Source of the DNA: Mycobacterium sp. 236(2023)
GTDB lineage: Bacteria > Actinomycetota > Actinomycetes > Mycobacteriales > Mycobacteriaceae
NCBI RefSeq assembly: GCF_029623955.1
Contig: NZ_JARSBP010000013.1
Location: forward strand, 1 to 64,000
DNA length: 64,000 nt
Reading direction: 5' to 3'
Shown here: piece after piece, positions 9,184 to 17,389 of the stretch
How the letters are laid out: each line of letters opens with the position of its first letter
Position numbering within the stretch: position 1 is the stretch's first letter
The notes under the pieces: generated by a model
Database searches by the model: none
Told to the model about the DNA's origin: nothing
Seen by the model: the letters and a program-made list of their open reading frames with translations, nothing else
Made by a program: the position numbers and the translations under genes

Positions 9184-10380
9184 ATGCCACTGCAGGACGA
9201 GCACCAGATCGTCTCGGTCGACGATCACCTTGTAGAGCACCCCAGAGTCTGGCAGGACAGGCTTCCCGCCAAGTACCGCGAGTCCGGCCCGCGCATCATC
9301 GAGCGCGATGGCAACCACCTCTGGTCCTACGAGGACGTCGTCTACCCGACCATCGGATTGAATGCCGTCGCGGGTAAACCGATGCAAGACTGGGGGATGG
9401 ATCCGGTTCGGTACGAGGACATGATCCCCGGCTGTTATGACCCTGCCGCCCGAATCGCCGATATGGACCTCGACGGCACCCAGGCAGCACTGTGCTTCCC
9501 CTCTTTTCCCGGCTTCGCAGGGGGAACCTTCCAACGCGCCCACGACAAGGAACTCGCCTTGCTGTGCGTGCAGGCGTGGAACGATTTCTACATCGACGAA
9601 TGGTGCGCAACTGCCCCCGATCGCTATATTCCGTTGGCACTACTACCCGTCTGGGACATCGACGCGTGTGTCGCCGAGGTCGAACGGACGGCCGCAATGG
9701 GTGCTCGGACGGTGTCGTTCCCCGATAGCCCAGTGCCCCTAGGCCTCCCGTCGTTTCACTCCGATCACTGGGATCACCTATGGAAGGTGTGCTCGGAGAG
9801 CAGGATCCCGGTCTCGATGCACTTCGGATCCGGGGGATACGTCCCCGGCTTCTCTTTCTCGCCAATGGCAAAGTACTCGACGCTTGAGGCGGTCAACGGC
9901 GAGCGGCCGATGCCCGACTCGCCATTCGCCGTGGCGATCACACTCTTCGCGACCAACCTGATGTGGTCCACCGTCGATCTACTGTTCTCGGGCAAGTTGC
10001 AGAAGTTCCCCGATCTGCAATTCTCACTCGCTGAGGGCGGAATCGGCTGGGTGCCCTACATCCTCGAGCGCGCGGACTACGTCTGGGAGCGCCACCGCTA
10101 CTACCAGCCGATCGATTTCGACGCTCGGCCGTCGGAACTGTTTCGCAGGCACTTCTACGGCTGCTTCATCGACGACGAACACGGATTGGCGAATCGACAC
10201 ACGATCGGGGTAGACCGCATCATGATCGAGACCGACTTCCCGCACTCCGATTCGACGTGGCCTAATTCGCGGAAGCGCGCCGCCGATGTCCTCGCCGATG
10301 TGCCCGACCACGAATGCTCGATGATCGTGGAGACGAACGCGCGACGATTGCTCAACTTTCCTCGAACGGTGCCTGATTAG
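9184..10380 (+). CDS. Amidohydrolase-2 family metal-dependent hydrolase/decarboxylase
   Basis: 398 residues. A TIM-barrel amidohydrolase of the ACMSD-like branch: the N-terminal metal motif reads SVDDHLVEHPRVW instead of the strict HxH form, the central histidine is in SMHFGSGG, and the late acidic ligand is in ETDFPHSDSTWP. Members hydrolyse or decarboxylate cyclic acids and lactones; the exact reaction cannot be told. GAGGAA lies seven bases before the ATG. Monocistronic, followed by an aldehyde dehydrogenase with its own promoter region. It closely resembles the second amidohydrolase at 41.3 kb (shared PDDH/VDDH start, MIPGCYDP, CFPSFP, EGGIGW), so the two are paralogues, perhaps acting at different steps. 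Confidence 0.9.
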   Translation: MPLQDEHQIVSVDDHLVEHPRVWQDRLPAKYRESGPRIIERDGNHLWSYEDVVYPTIGLNAVAGKPMQDWGMDPVRYEDMIPGCYDPAARIADMDLDGTQAALCFPSFPGFAGGTFQRAHDKELALLCVQAWNDFYIDEWCATAPDRYIPLALLPVWDIDACVAEVERTAAMGARTVSFPDSPVPLGLPSFHSDHWDHLWKVCSESRIPVSMHFGSGGYVPGFSFSPMAKYSTLEAVNGERPMPDSPFAVAITLFATNLMWSTVDLLFSGKLQKFPDLQFSLAEGGIGWVPYILERADYVWERHRYYQPIDFDARPSELFRRHFYGCFIDDEHGLANRHTIGVDRIMIETDFPHSDSTWPNSRKRAADVLADVPDHECSMIVETNARRLLNFPRTVPD

Positions 10381-10428
10381 CGCGACGTCAAGGTGAGTCG
10401 GAGCGTTCGAAGCTGCACTGTATGACTG

Positions 10429-10450
10429 AACAGTAAGTGTCATACTGTCT
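10429..10450. promoter_or_regulatory. Operator-like inverted repeat and -10 box of aldehyde dehydrogenase gene
   Basis: ACAGTA, seven bases, TACTGT forms an inverted repeat immediately upstream of the aldehyde dehydrogenase. The right arm TACTGT sits five bases before the ATG, the right position for a -10 hexamer of a leaderless transcript, and no Shine-Dalgarno sequence is present. The left part also matches the recurring AACAG-N3-CTGTT element of this region with mismatches. A bound repressor would block the promoter directly. Confidence 0.5.
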
Positions 10451-10453
10451 ACA

Positions 10454-11947
10454 ATGACCGCCATCTCTATCTCCGACCGCCTCAACGCCGCGATGCTGCC
10501 GCCCCCGAAGATGTTGATCAACAACAATTGGGTCGACGGCACAGCCACTCCGATACGCCACCGTCATCCCACGACCGGCGAGGTGGTGTTCGAGGTCCCG
10601 GACGGGGGTATCGGCGCGGTGGACTCTGCCGTCCGCGCCGCCAGGGCCGCATTCGATGACGGACCGTGGGTTCGCATGCCGGGCCGCGAACGCGCCCGTT
10701 ACCTACATCGCATCGCGGACGCCGTTCGCGCCGACGCCGACAACCTGGCGACGCTGCTGTCGTTGGACAACGCGACTCCGGTGTCGTTCGCCGGCTTCTA
10801 CCAGATGGGCGCTCAATACCCGGCCGACCTGTTCGACATCTACGCCGGGTGGATCGACAAGGTGACGGGCGACACTTATCCGCGGTGGGAAGCCGGCCAA
10901 CCCTTTGCCTTCAGCACGCATGAGCCGGTCGGTGTCGTCGGGCTCATCACCCCTTGGAACGCCCCCCTTGGACTCATGAGTCAAAAGGTGGCACCGGCAC
11001 TTGCGGCGGGGTGCACCGTGGTGGCCAAGCCATCCGAGATGGCGCCTCTGACCAGCCTCCGACTGGGTGAGTTGATCGCCGAAATCGGTCTGCCACCCGG
11101 CGTCTTCAACATGGTGACGGGCGGGGGATCCGAGGTGGGTTCGGCCCTCGTCTCTGATCACCGAGTCGACAAGGTGTCGTTCACCGGCAGCCGTGCGGTC
11201 GGTGCGGCAATAGCGTCGTCAATGGGTAGCCGAATCGGCCGCGTATCGCTGGAACTCGGCGGGAAAAGTCCCGCGCTGATCTTTGGCGACGGCGACATCG
11301 GACTCGGCGTCGCGATGGCCGCAGGCAACGCGTTCCTCGGAATGTCGGGCCAAGTGTGCGTGTGTCAGTCGCGGATTCTCGTTGAGCGCCCCGTATATGA
11401 CGACGTCGTCGCTCAGCTGGCAGGGTTCGCCGCAGCAGCGGGTTACGGCGACCCGTTCGATCCCACGGTGAACGCCGCTCCCATGATCAGCGGCGCGCAC
11501 CGGGATCGGGTGCGGCAGCACATCAGTCGCGCGGTCGCCGACGGCGCGACCATCGCCGCCGGTGGCCTCGAACCCCCTGCCGCAGCGCCGGCCACGGGCA
11601 ACTTCGTGGCCCCCACCGTCCTCGTCGACGTCGACAATTCGATGCCCGTCGCGCGGGAGGAGATCTTCGGCCCGGTGCTGTGCGTTATCCCCTTCGATTC
11701 CGAAGAGGACGCCATCCGCATCGCGAACGACAGCGAGTACGGACTCGGCGCAGCCGTTTACACCAAAGACGTCAGCCGCGCGATGCGCGTCGGCGCGGCA
11801 CTTCGGGCCGGCAACGTGGGCATCAATACGTGGACACTGCAGCCCCACGCCCCGTTCGGTGGTGTCAAGCAGTCCGGGCTCGGCACCGAGAACGGGCTGG
11901 CCGGCATCATGGAGTACCTCGACACGAAGACGACATTCATCGCGTGA
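10454..11947 (+). CDS. NAD(P)-dependent aldehyde dehydrogenase
   Basis: 497 residues, normal for the family. It has the Rossmann signature FTGSRAVGAAI, the general-base motif LELGGKSPALIF and the catalytic cysteine in GQVCVCQSR, with PFGGVKQSGLG near the C-terminus. It would oxidise an aldehyde, for example one made by P450 hydroxylation and alcohol oxidation, to the acid that is then CoA-activated. The start has no ribosome-binding site and lies five bases after a TACTGT -10-like box, so translation is probably leaderless. It ends eight bases before the convergent Ltp gene; a short AGCTGA-AA-TCAGCT repeat spans the junction. Confidence 0.93.
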   Translation: MTAISISDRLNAAMLPPPKMLINNNWVDGTATPIRHRHPTTGEVVFEVPDGGIGAVDSAVRAARAAFDDGPWVRMPGRERARYLHRIADAVRADADNLATLLSLDNATPVSFAGFYQMGAQYPADLFDIYAGWIDKVTGDTYPRWEAGQPFAFSTHEPVGVVGLITPWNAPLGLMSQKVAPALAAGCTVVAKPSEMAPLTSLRLGELIAEIGLPPGVFNMVTGGGSEVGSALVSDHRVDKVSFTGSRAVGAAIASSMGSRIGRVSLELGGKSPALIFGDGDIGLGVAMAAGNAFLGMSGQVCVCQSRILVERPVYDDVVAQLAGFAAAAGYGDPFDPTVNAAPMISGAHRDRVRQHISRAVADGATIAAGGLEPPAAAPATGNFVAPTVLVDVDNSMPVAREEIFGPVLCVIPFDSEEDAIRIANDSEYGLGAAVYTKDVSRAMRVGAALRAGNVGINTWTLQPHAPFGGVKQSGLGTENGLAGIMEYLDTKTTFIA

Positions 11948-11954
11948 GCTGAAA

Positions 11955-13133
11955 TCAGCTGCGGCGCAGCAACATCATTGTCGTACCGCTGTTCGCGCCG
12001 CCGACGCCACAAGCCGCGAGCGCGGCATCGGAAACCTGGCGCGCACCTCCGTCACCCCGCACCTGTACACAGGCCTCGTGCAGGTGACCGAAGCCGTGCA
12101 GCCTGCCACCTGACAGTTGCCCGCCGCCAGTGTTGATCGGTAGATCACCACCCAGCGAGAATCTCGTGGGGTCAGACACCCACTCCCCCGATTCACCGAA
12201 CTCGCAGAAGCCGAAGTCTTCGAGGAAGCACAGCACGAAGATGCTGAAACCGTCATACAGGGACGCGTAGTCGACGTCGTCTGCGGTAAAGTCCGTTCGC
12301 TCCCAGATCGTCGACCACCGCGAGTTCAACCGCGCGATGTCCTGCCCACCCTCCCAGAGGAACCGGTCGTGGTGTGCGCAGTCGAGCGACTCCACCACGA
12401 CGCCTGGGTGATCCAGTGAGGCCGCGTGCTCGGCACGTGACACGACGAACGCCGTCGCGCCGTCGCAGGCGATGTCGCAGTCGTACATACACAGCGGATC
12501 TGACACCATACGTGCGTTCATGTACTCCGCCAGATCGATCGGATCGGTGTACACCGCCTTCGGATTCAACGCGGCGTGCAAACGCTGCACGATGGCGATC
12601 TGACCGAGCTGCTCCCTGGTCAGACCGAACCGGTTCATGCGCGAGCGGATCTGCAGCGCAGCAAGATTCGCCGCCGACGCTCCGTACGGGAGTTGCCAGC
12701 CCAGCTGTCCGGTCGCACGCGAACCTGTCGGCACGCCGTAGCCTCGACGCCGGTCGCTGCCCTGCGCGGTGCCTTCCCAGATGCTGCGCCAGCACAGCAC
12801 ATGGTTGGCCATGCCGCCGGCGACGGCGAGCATGGCGTCGACGACCGCACCCAGCTGACCCGGATACTCCACACCCCCAGCCACCCAGTTGGGCCGGATG
12901 CCCAGGGCGTCGTGAAGTTCCCGCAATCCGGCACCGGAGAACCCCCTGCCGGCCATGGATGCGCCCGGATAGGTTGTCAGCCCGTCGACGTCAGCGAGCG
13001 TGAGACCGGCGTCCTCGACCGCGGCGACACAGGCGTCGACGGTGAGTTGCATCGGGTCGCGGCCAAGCCGCCGTCCGATGTCCGACTGGCCGATACCGCT
13101 GATGATCACGTCGTCGGTGAGGCGACCGGCCAT
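11955..13133 (-). CDS. Ltp-type thiolase-fold protein, probable retro-aldolase subunit
   Basis: 392 residues, thiolase fold of the SCP-x/Ltp branch (start IISGIGQSDIG, end GGANSGTTMML). It resembles Ltp2, the retro-aldolase that with the DUF35 part of ChsH2 cleaves sterol side chains: there is no nucleophilic cysteine where thiolases have one (GVEYPGQLGAVVD in that place), while the LYDGFS motif carries the Tyr conserved in aldolase members. The second region, where Ltp2 has a Tyr-Ile-His motif, reads GRLHGFGH, so the second tyrosine may be absent. The start overlaps the DUF35 stop (TGATG) with GGAGA upstream. Encoded with DUF35, Rieske oxygenase, SDR and crotonase. Thiolytic activity is unlikely. 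Confidence 0.85.
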   Translation of the reverse strand: MAGRLTDDVIISGIGQSDIGRRLGRDPMQLTVDACVAAVEDAGLTLADVDGLTTYPGASMAGRGFSGAGLRELHDALGIRPNWVAGGVEYPGQLGAVVDAMLAVAGGMANHVLCWRSIWEGTAQGSDRRRGYGVPTGSRATGQLGWQLPYGASAANLAALQIRSRMNRFGLTREQLGQIAIVQRLHAALNPKAVYTDPIDLAEYMNARMVSDPLCMYDCDIACDGATAFVVSRAEHAASLDHPGVVVESLDCAHHDRFLWEGGQDIARLNSRWSTIWERTDFTADDVDYASLYDGFSIFVLCFLEDFGFCEFGESGEWVSDPTRFSLGGDLPINTGGGQLSGGRLHGFGHLHEACVQVRGDGGARQVSDAALAACGVGGANSGTTMMLLRRS

Positions 13134-13558
13134 CAAATCTCCGCGGTGAAAAGCGGAAGGTACACGTCGTCGTCGATGTCGTCGGAGCCCGGCGCGAATG
13201 TGACTCGCACGAACATACCGACGTGGATCCGGTCGGGGTCCACATCAACGATATTCGTGAGCACTCGGACTCGTGGATCCTCGACGGGGTTCACGAAGGC
13301 GATGACGTACGGGGTCGGTATGCCGGGATAGAAGGGGTGGTGGTTCACGGTCCACGACTCCACGACTCCACGACCCGACAGCGCCTCCCACTCCGGAACC
13401 GCGTGGTCGAATTGGCAACGGAGCGTCGGCGGATGGATGAGACGTCGGCAGTCGGGGCAACGCTGCAACCACCATACGCCGTCGGCCCCCGACGTCCAGT
13501 ACGGCCGATTGTTTGCGGTCAGCGCCGGCAGCGGGCGGCCGCCCGCTCCATCAGCCAT
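13133..13558 (-). CDS. DUF35 zinc-ribbon/OB-fold protein, partner of Ltp
   Basis: 141 residues. The N-terminal rubredoxin-like zinc ribbon is partial: CPDC is present but the second pair reads RCQFDH, so the fourth ligand would be Asp/His or is lost. The OB-fold follows (GRGVVESWTVNHHPFYPG, YVIAFVNPVEDPRVR). DUF35 proteins bind Ltp thiolase-like proteins and form part of their acyl-CoA site. Overlaps the upstream Rieske gene by eight bases and the Ltp start by one. An ATG five codons earlier is possible; AGGG supports the chosen one. One of three Ltp-DUF35 pairs in the window. Confidence 0.88.
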   Translation of the reverse strand: MADGAGGRPLPALTANNRPYWTSGADGVWWLQRCPDCRRLIHPPTLRCQFDHAVPEWEALSGRGVVESWTVNHHPFYPGIPTPYVIAFVNPVEDPRVRVLTNIVDVDPDRIHVGMFVRVTFAPGSDDIDDDVYLPLFTAEI

Positions 13559-14978
13559 CGCCCTGATTCTCAACGTCGACGCCGAAGATGAATCGATCGG
13601 CGATCGCGTGCTCGTTGCGGATCGACATCTCCTGCGCGGTGTTCAACCAGAGACCCTCGAATCCTCGGGAGTGCATTCCGGCGTGAATGGCGTCGATGTT
13701 CTTGAGGTCCTGGGTGGGCAATTCGCCCCAACCGTCGTGGTCCTCCCAGCGCTCCACTTCCAGCCAGTTGGTCTGCGGCACTTCGCCTGGCGCAAAGTGC
13801 TCCAGCGAGAACATTTCGAACACGCAGCGATTGGGGTCTTCGTCGTCGGGCAGCATGCGGTATCCCAACACACACGACTTTTCCACCAGGATTACGAGGG
13901 TCGGGAAGACGTGCCAATCACCGTTACCCGCGAAATACTGCTCCATCGACATTTTCGGGAAGTCGACGCCCTCGGCGAGCGCCAGTTCCTCGCACATCTG
14001 GTGGTAGAGGACGAACGGCGGGATGTCACCGGGTTCCAGCGTGGCCAGCTTCTGCGCCGCCCGGTAGTCCCTTTCGGTGACCAGCGAACCGACCTCGAGG
14101 TAGTTGTACTGCATCGAGTTCGCGAACACCTCGGGCCGGGCGGCCTGTTCCTTCCTGGCGTTGTCGCGGTCACCGCTGTCCGGCCGGGCGGTGTACACGA
14201 AGCGCGAATGGTTGCGGTACGGGATTGTCGGCGTGTATGGCGCGTAGACGAACTCCTGCGGCGGGGCGGGCTCGGCCGATGGCCGCGGACCCTGCGCCGC
14301 TCGCAGCGTCTGCGGGTGCGTTCCGGGTGTGTGGTAACCCTCGATGAACGCGTCGATGACTGTCTTGTAGTTGGCGGCCAACCGGGTGCGCTTGCGCCAC
14401 CGGAACCGCATGTCCTGCAACCGGAACGGCTCCAGCGCCGTAGGCAGGGGATCCAACCACTTCAGCAGCTCCGGCGGATTCTCGGCCATACTGATGAAGA
14501 CCCAACCGCCCCATGTGCCCACCGCGACCTCGCGCAGCGACCACTGATCCCGCGGACGGTTCAGAAACTCGTCGCGAGACGGGACGAACGACGACCGGCC
14601 GTCGAAGGCGAATCGCCATCCGTGGAATTCGCAACGGAGATCACCGTCCACCGCGCAGCCCGCGCCGCGCACCACCTTCATTCCACGGTGGGTGCACGCG
14701 TTGTAGAAGGCCTTGATCGTGCCGTCCTTCTGGCGGACCACCATGATGGACTGCCTGCCGATGACGTACTCGTAGTAGCTTCCCGGCTCGGGGACCTCCT
14801 CCTCCCGGCAGGCCGGCTGCCACACCTGGGTGAACAGGCGATCGAGTTCGAGCTTCAGGAACTCGGGATCGATGTAGCGACTCTTGGGCACAAAGGTCTC
14901 GCCGCACGCGTAGCGGGACGGCACCCTTCCGGTTACCGCCGATTCAATCGGTTCGGCTTTCTCCTCCATGGCGGTCAT
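13551..14978 (-). CDS. Rieske non-heme iron oxygenase, alpha subunit
   Basis: 475 residues from the ATG preceded by GGAAGGGG; a longer reading overlaps the upstream SDR and is rejected. The Rieske [2Fe-2S] motif is CTHRG followed by CEFHGW (about residues 90-115). The catalytic domain has the mononuclear iron motif EGYHTPGTHPQ. It hydroxylates or dihydroxylates a ring or alicyclic substrate with electrons from a reductase that is not encoded nearby. It differs from the KshA steroid hydroxylase motifs as I recall them and looks closer to aromatic ring-hydroxylating alpha subunits. No beta subunit gene is present. Confidence 0.92.
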   Translation of the reverse strand: MTAMEEKAEPIESAVTGRVPSRYACGETFVPKSRYIDPEFLKLELDRLFTQVWQPACREEEVPEPGSYYEYVIGRQSIMVVRQKDGTIKAFYNACTHRGMKVVRGAGCAVDGDLRCEFHGWRFAFDGRSSFVPSRDEFLNRPRDQWSLREVAVGTWGGWVFISMAENPPELLKWLDPLPTALEPFRLQDMRFRWRKRTRLAANYKTVIDAFIEGYHTPGTHPQTLRAAQGPRPSAEPAPPQEFVYAPYTPTIPYRNHSRFVYTARPDSGDRDNARKEQAARPEVFANSMQYNYLEVGSLVTERDYRAAQKLATLEPGDIPPFVLYHQMCEELALAEGVDFPKMSMEQYFAGNGDWHVFPTLVILVEKSCVLGYRMLPDDEDPNRCVFEMFSLEHFAPGEVPQTNWLEVERWEDHDGWGELPTQDLKNIDAIHAGMHSRGFEGLWLNTAQEMSIRNEHAIADRFIFGVDVENQGDG

Positions 14979-14998
14979 CGCGCACCCCTTCCGGTGCT

Positions 14999-15904
14999 TC
15001 AGCTGGCGGGTGGCTTGTCGAAGATGTTGGGGTAGAGCACCGCTTCCTTGAACGACGTCTCGATCTCGGTGAAGGCGGTCGGGATGTCCCAGGTTCCCGA
15101 CGACGCAACGATCTCGCGTTCGACGACGGGGTTGGACATGAGGCTGATTCGTCCGTTGCCCGCGAAGATCACCCGGCGATTGAGCCACTCCGACTGCTCA
15201 CTGGCCAGGTAAACCACCGGCGGCACGACGTTTTCGGGTGCGAGCCGTTTGTTTTCCGGCGAGTAGTCCATGCTGCCACCGCCTTTGATGCCCTGCGTCA
15301 TTCGCGTGCCGGCGATGGGGGCGATGGCGTTGGAGCGCACGCCGTAGCCCTTCAGTGCATTGGCACAGGAGAACGTCAACCCGACGATTCCCATCTTGGC
15401 GGCCGCGTAGTTGGGCTGACTCGGCGCGCCTTGCAGGCCCGACATCGACGTGAAGTTGATCAGGCGGTACTGACCACCCCGATTCTCGCGCCACCAGGCG
15501 GCAGCGTGCCGCGTCAGGTTGAACGTTCCCTTGAGGTGAACGGCCACCACCGAGTCGAAGTCCTGCTCGCTCAACTTGAAAATCATGCCGTCGCGCAGGA
15601 TGCCCGCGGCGTTCACCATGATGTCGAAGCCGCCCAGAGTCGCGGCCGTGCGGGTGATCAGGTCCTCGCACGCGGTGAAGTCGGTGATGTCGGTCGCATC
15701 GGAGAACGCCTTGCCGCCGCGCTCGTTGATGGCGGCGGCGACCGTCTCGGCGGGGCCTGCGTCGCGCCCGCTGCCGTCGACGGCGACGCCGGCGTCGGAC
15801 ACCATGACCGCCGCACCCTCTGCCGCGAGACCCTCGGCGACCGCAGCACCGATACCCCGACCCGCACCCGTAACAAGGGCCTTTCGCCCGTCGAGTACAC
15901 CCAT
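14999..15904 (-). CDS. Short-chain dehydrogenase/reductase (SDR), MFE-2-like
   Basis: 301 residues. NAD(P) motif TGAGRGIG, NAAG, catalytic Ser in FTSMSG and Tyr/Lys in NYAAAK. Length and the NERGGKAFSDATDITD region resemble the dehydrogenase domain of peroxisomal multifunctional enzyme type 2, which oxidises 3-hydroxyacyl-CoA; a hydroxyl on a ring is another possibility. Three starts are stacked (GTG, ATG, ATG); the last is chosen because AGGAG lies five bases upstream. Third gene of a five-gene minus-strand operon. Confidence 0.9.
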   Translation of the reverse strand: MGVLDGRKALVTGAGRGIGAAVAEGLAAEGAAVMVSDAGVAVDGSGRDAGPAETVAAAINERGGKAFSDATDITDFTACEDLITRTAATLGGFDIMVNAAGILRDGMIFKLSEQDFDSVVAVHLKGTFNLTRHAAAWWRENRGGQYRLINFTSMSGLQGAPSQPNYAAAKMGIVGLTFSCANALKGYGVRSNAIAPIAGTRMTQGIKGGGSMDYSPENKRLAPENVVPPVVYLASEQSEWLNRRVIFAGNGRISLMSNPVVEREIVASSGTWDIPTAFTEIETSFKEAVLYPNIFDKPPAS

Positions 15905-15973
15905 CATCACTCCTCTACCGGTGGCTTCGCCTCAGCATACAGAACACCTGGACATATTTTGTATACCTGACTA

Positions 15974-16870
15974 CTACTCGAAACCCCATTCGGCGTAGCG
16001 CCGCTCGAGCTCGGCCATCGCCTCGCGACCCCCGCGCGATGTCCGCTCCTTCATGAAGTTGAACTCATCCTCTCGCCAGGACAGGTTGCTGAACACGCTG
16101 TGCCCCATCGGGACCCAATCCGCGAACTGCGCCATCCCCACCGCGTTCCAGAACGTGATCAGTGCGTGCTTACCAACCATCAGACCGTCGGCCGAGTGGT
16201 GCGCGATCGCGCGCGCGTACCGAAGCGCTTCGTCACGCAGCCCGTCAGCGGGCACGATCGACGCGGCGACACCCCACTCCTTGAGTTCAGCTGCGCGTAC
16301 CTTCCGGCCGGTGATCATGGCCTCGTAACCTCGATTGGGACCCAGCTTGAGCAAGGCCAGCGGCATCGCCGTGGAGAAACCGGCGAACCCGATCCGCGCC
16401 TGCGGCCGAGCCAGGTACATATCCTCCGACACGACGAGGATGTCGGCCGCCAGGGCCAGATTCATCCCCGCTCCGAGGGTGGCACCCTGACAGGCCGCAA
16501 TGACCGTCTTGGGGAATTCCAGCCAGTTCGTCAGATGCCGGTGGAGACGCCGCGCATTGCCCAGCCGCGCGGTTTGCGGGAGTTTCTTACCCTTGGTCAA
16601 CCCTGCCTGTTCGACGGGCAGCCTGCGCACGTCGTCGCCGCTGGAGAAGTTTTCGCCCTCGGCGGCAAGGATCACGACCTTCACGTCGTCATCGACTTCG
16701 GCACGATCCAGTCGCTCCTTGAACAGGTCGTGCATATCCGGGGAGAGGATCGCGTTCCGGCGATCGGGCCGGTTGATCGTGATCACCGCGATGTGCGGCT
16801 CCACGACCGCGTAACGCACCCAGTCATCGTCGACCTCGAAGTCGTCGCCTTCCTGCGGCGTTCCATCCAT
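15974..16870 (-). CDS. Crotonase-fold protein (enoyl-CoA hydratase/isomerase family), atypical active site
   Basis: 298 residues with the crotonase oxyanion motifs (NFSSGDDVRRL and QGATLGAGMNL). The two glutamates of a canonical hydratase are replaced: GGGCEL reads GAGMNL and GQPE reads ARPQ. Simple enoyl-CoA hydration is therefore unlikely; isomerase, hydrolase or C-C bond cleavage are alternatives. GGAGGGCGAG precedes the ATG. First gene of the operon with SDR, Rieske oxygenase, DUF35 and Ltp, and divergent from an SRPBCC gene with a shared inverted repeat in between. Confidence 0.88.
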   Translation of the reverse strand: MDGTPQEGDDFEVDDDWVRYAVVEPHIAVITINRPDRRNAILSPDMHDLFKERLDRAEVDDDVKVVILAAEGENFSSGDDVRRLPVEQAGLTKGKKLPQTARLGNARRLHRHLTNWLEFPKTVIAACQGATLGAGMNLALAADILVVSEDMYLARPQARIGFAGFSTAMPLALLKLGPNRGYEAMITGRKVRAAELKEWGVAASIVPADGLRDEALRYARAIAHHSADGLMVGKHALITFWNAVGMAQFADWVPMGHSVFSNLSWREDEFNFMKERTSRGGREAMAELERRYAEWGFE

Positions 16871-16909
16871 GATGCTCGCCCTCCGTCATACGTGCGGCGC
16901 TGTACATCG

Positions 16910-16932
16910 GAACACTATCCGATTAAGTGTTC
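16910..16932. promoter_or_regulatory. Operator-like inverted repeat in divergent promoter
   Basis: GAACACT, nine bases, AGTGTTC is a perfect 7-bp inverted repeat between divergent crotonase and SRPBCC genes. It resembles the AACAC-N3-GTGTT form of the recurring element but with a wider spacer. Ten bases further, TAATGT lies six bases before the SRPBCC ATG and fits a -10 box of a leaderless transcript. Confidence 0.5.
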
Positions 16933-16954
16933 ACTCGACTGCTAATGTCTGGCC

Positions 16955-17389
16955 ATGCCTCGCATCGCGATCGTCAAAGAGGTCGACGCACCAGCCGCCG
17001 CCGTCTGGGCGCTTCTCGCCGACTTCGCCGACGTCAGTTGGATACCGGTCGCAAAGCGTGTCGAGATTGCCGGCGAGGGCATCGGGATGAGCAGGTCGAT
17101 CTACGGCGGCGGCGACATTCCCGCGGTCGAGACACTGACGTTGCTCGACCACCACCAAATGCGACTCGGCTACTCGATCGCCGACGTTCCCCTACCGGTC
17201 TCTCGGTTCGAGGCACTCGTCAGCGTTGCACCCGTGGAGTCGAGTGCCGCGATCACGTTCGACGTGGATTACGACCCCCTCGGCCCGAACGAGGTCGACG
17301 CCGATGCGGCCGCAGAGGCGGTCGAAGCCGTCTACGGGATGATCGCGGGTTGGCTCGCAGACGCCGCCACCGTGCGAGAACGACCGTGA
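16955..17389 (+). CDS. SRPBCC (START-like) ligand-binding protein
   Basis: 144 residues. The START/polyketide-cyclase-like fold is recognisable from the KEVDAPAAAVWALLADFADV opening and the alternating strands and final long helix (AAEAVEAVYGMIAGWLADAA). Such proteins hold hydrophobic ligands in a deep pocket; some are cyclases or carriers. Its place at the head of a FadE pair operon suggests it handles the substrate or an intermediate. No Shine-Dalgarno is seen; a TAATGT box six bases upstream suggests a leaderless mRNA. Its stop overlaps the next start (GTGA). Confidence 0.83.
   Translation: MPRIAIVKEVDAPAAAVWALLADFADVSWIPVAKRVEIAGEGIGMSRSIYGGGDIPAVETLTLLDHHQMRLGYSIADVPLPVSRFEALVSVAPVESSAAITFDVDYDPLGPNEVDADAAAEAVEAVYGMIAGWLADAATVRERP

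Noticed and set aside
11947..11960. AGCTGA-AA-TCAGCT hairpin between convergent genes as terminator
   Set aside because: Only six base pairs, a two-base loop and no T run; too weak to call.
13437..15035. Plus-strand open frame of 532 codons
   Set aside because: Antisense to the Rieske oxygenase, which has clear iron motifs; low-complexity Arg/His/Val composition.
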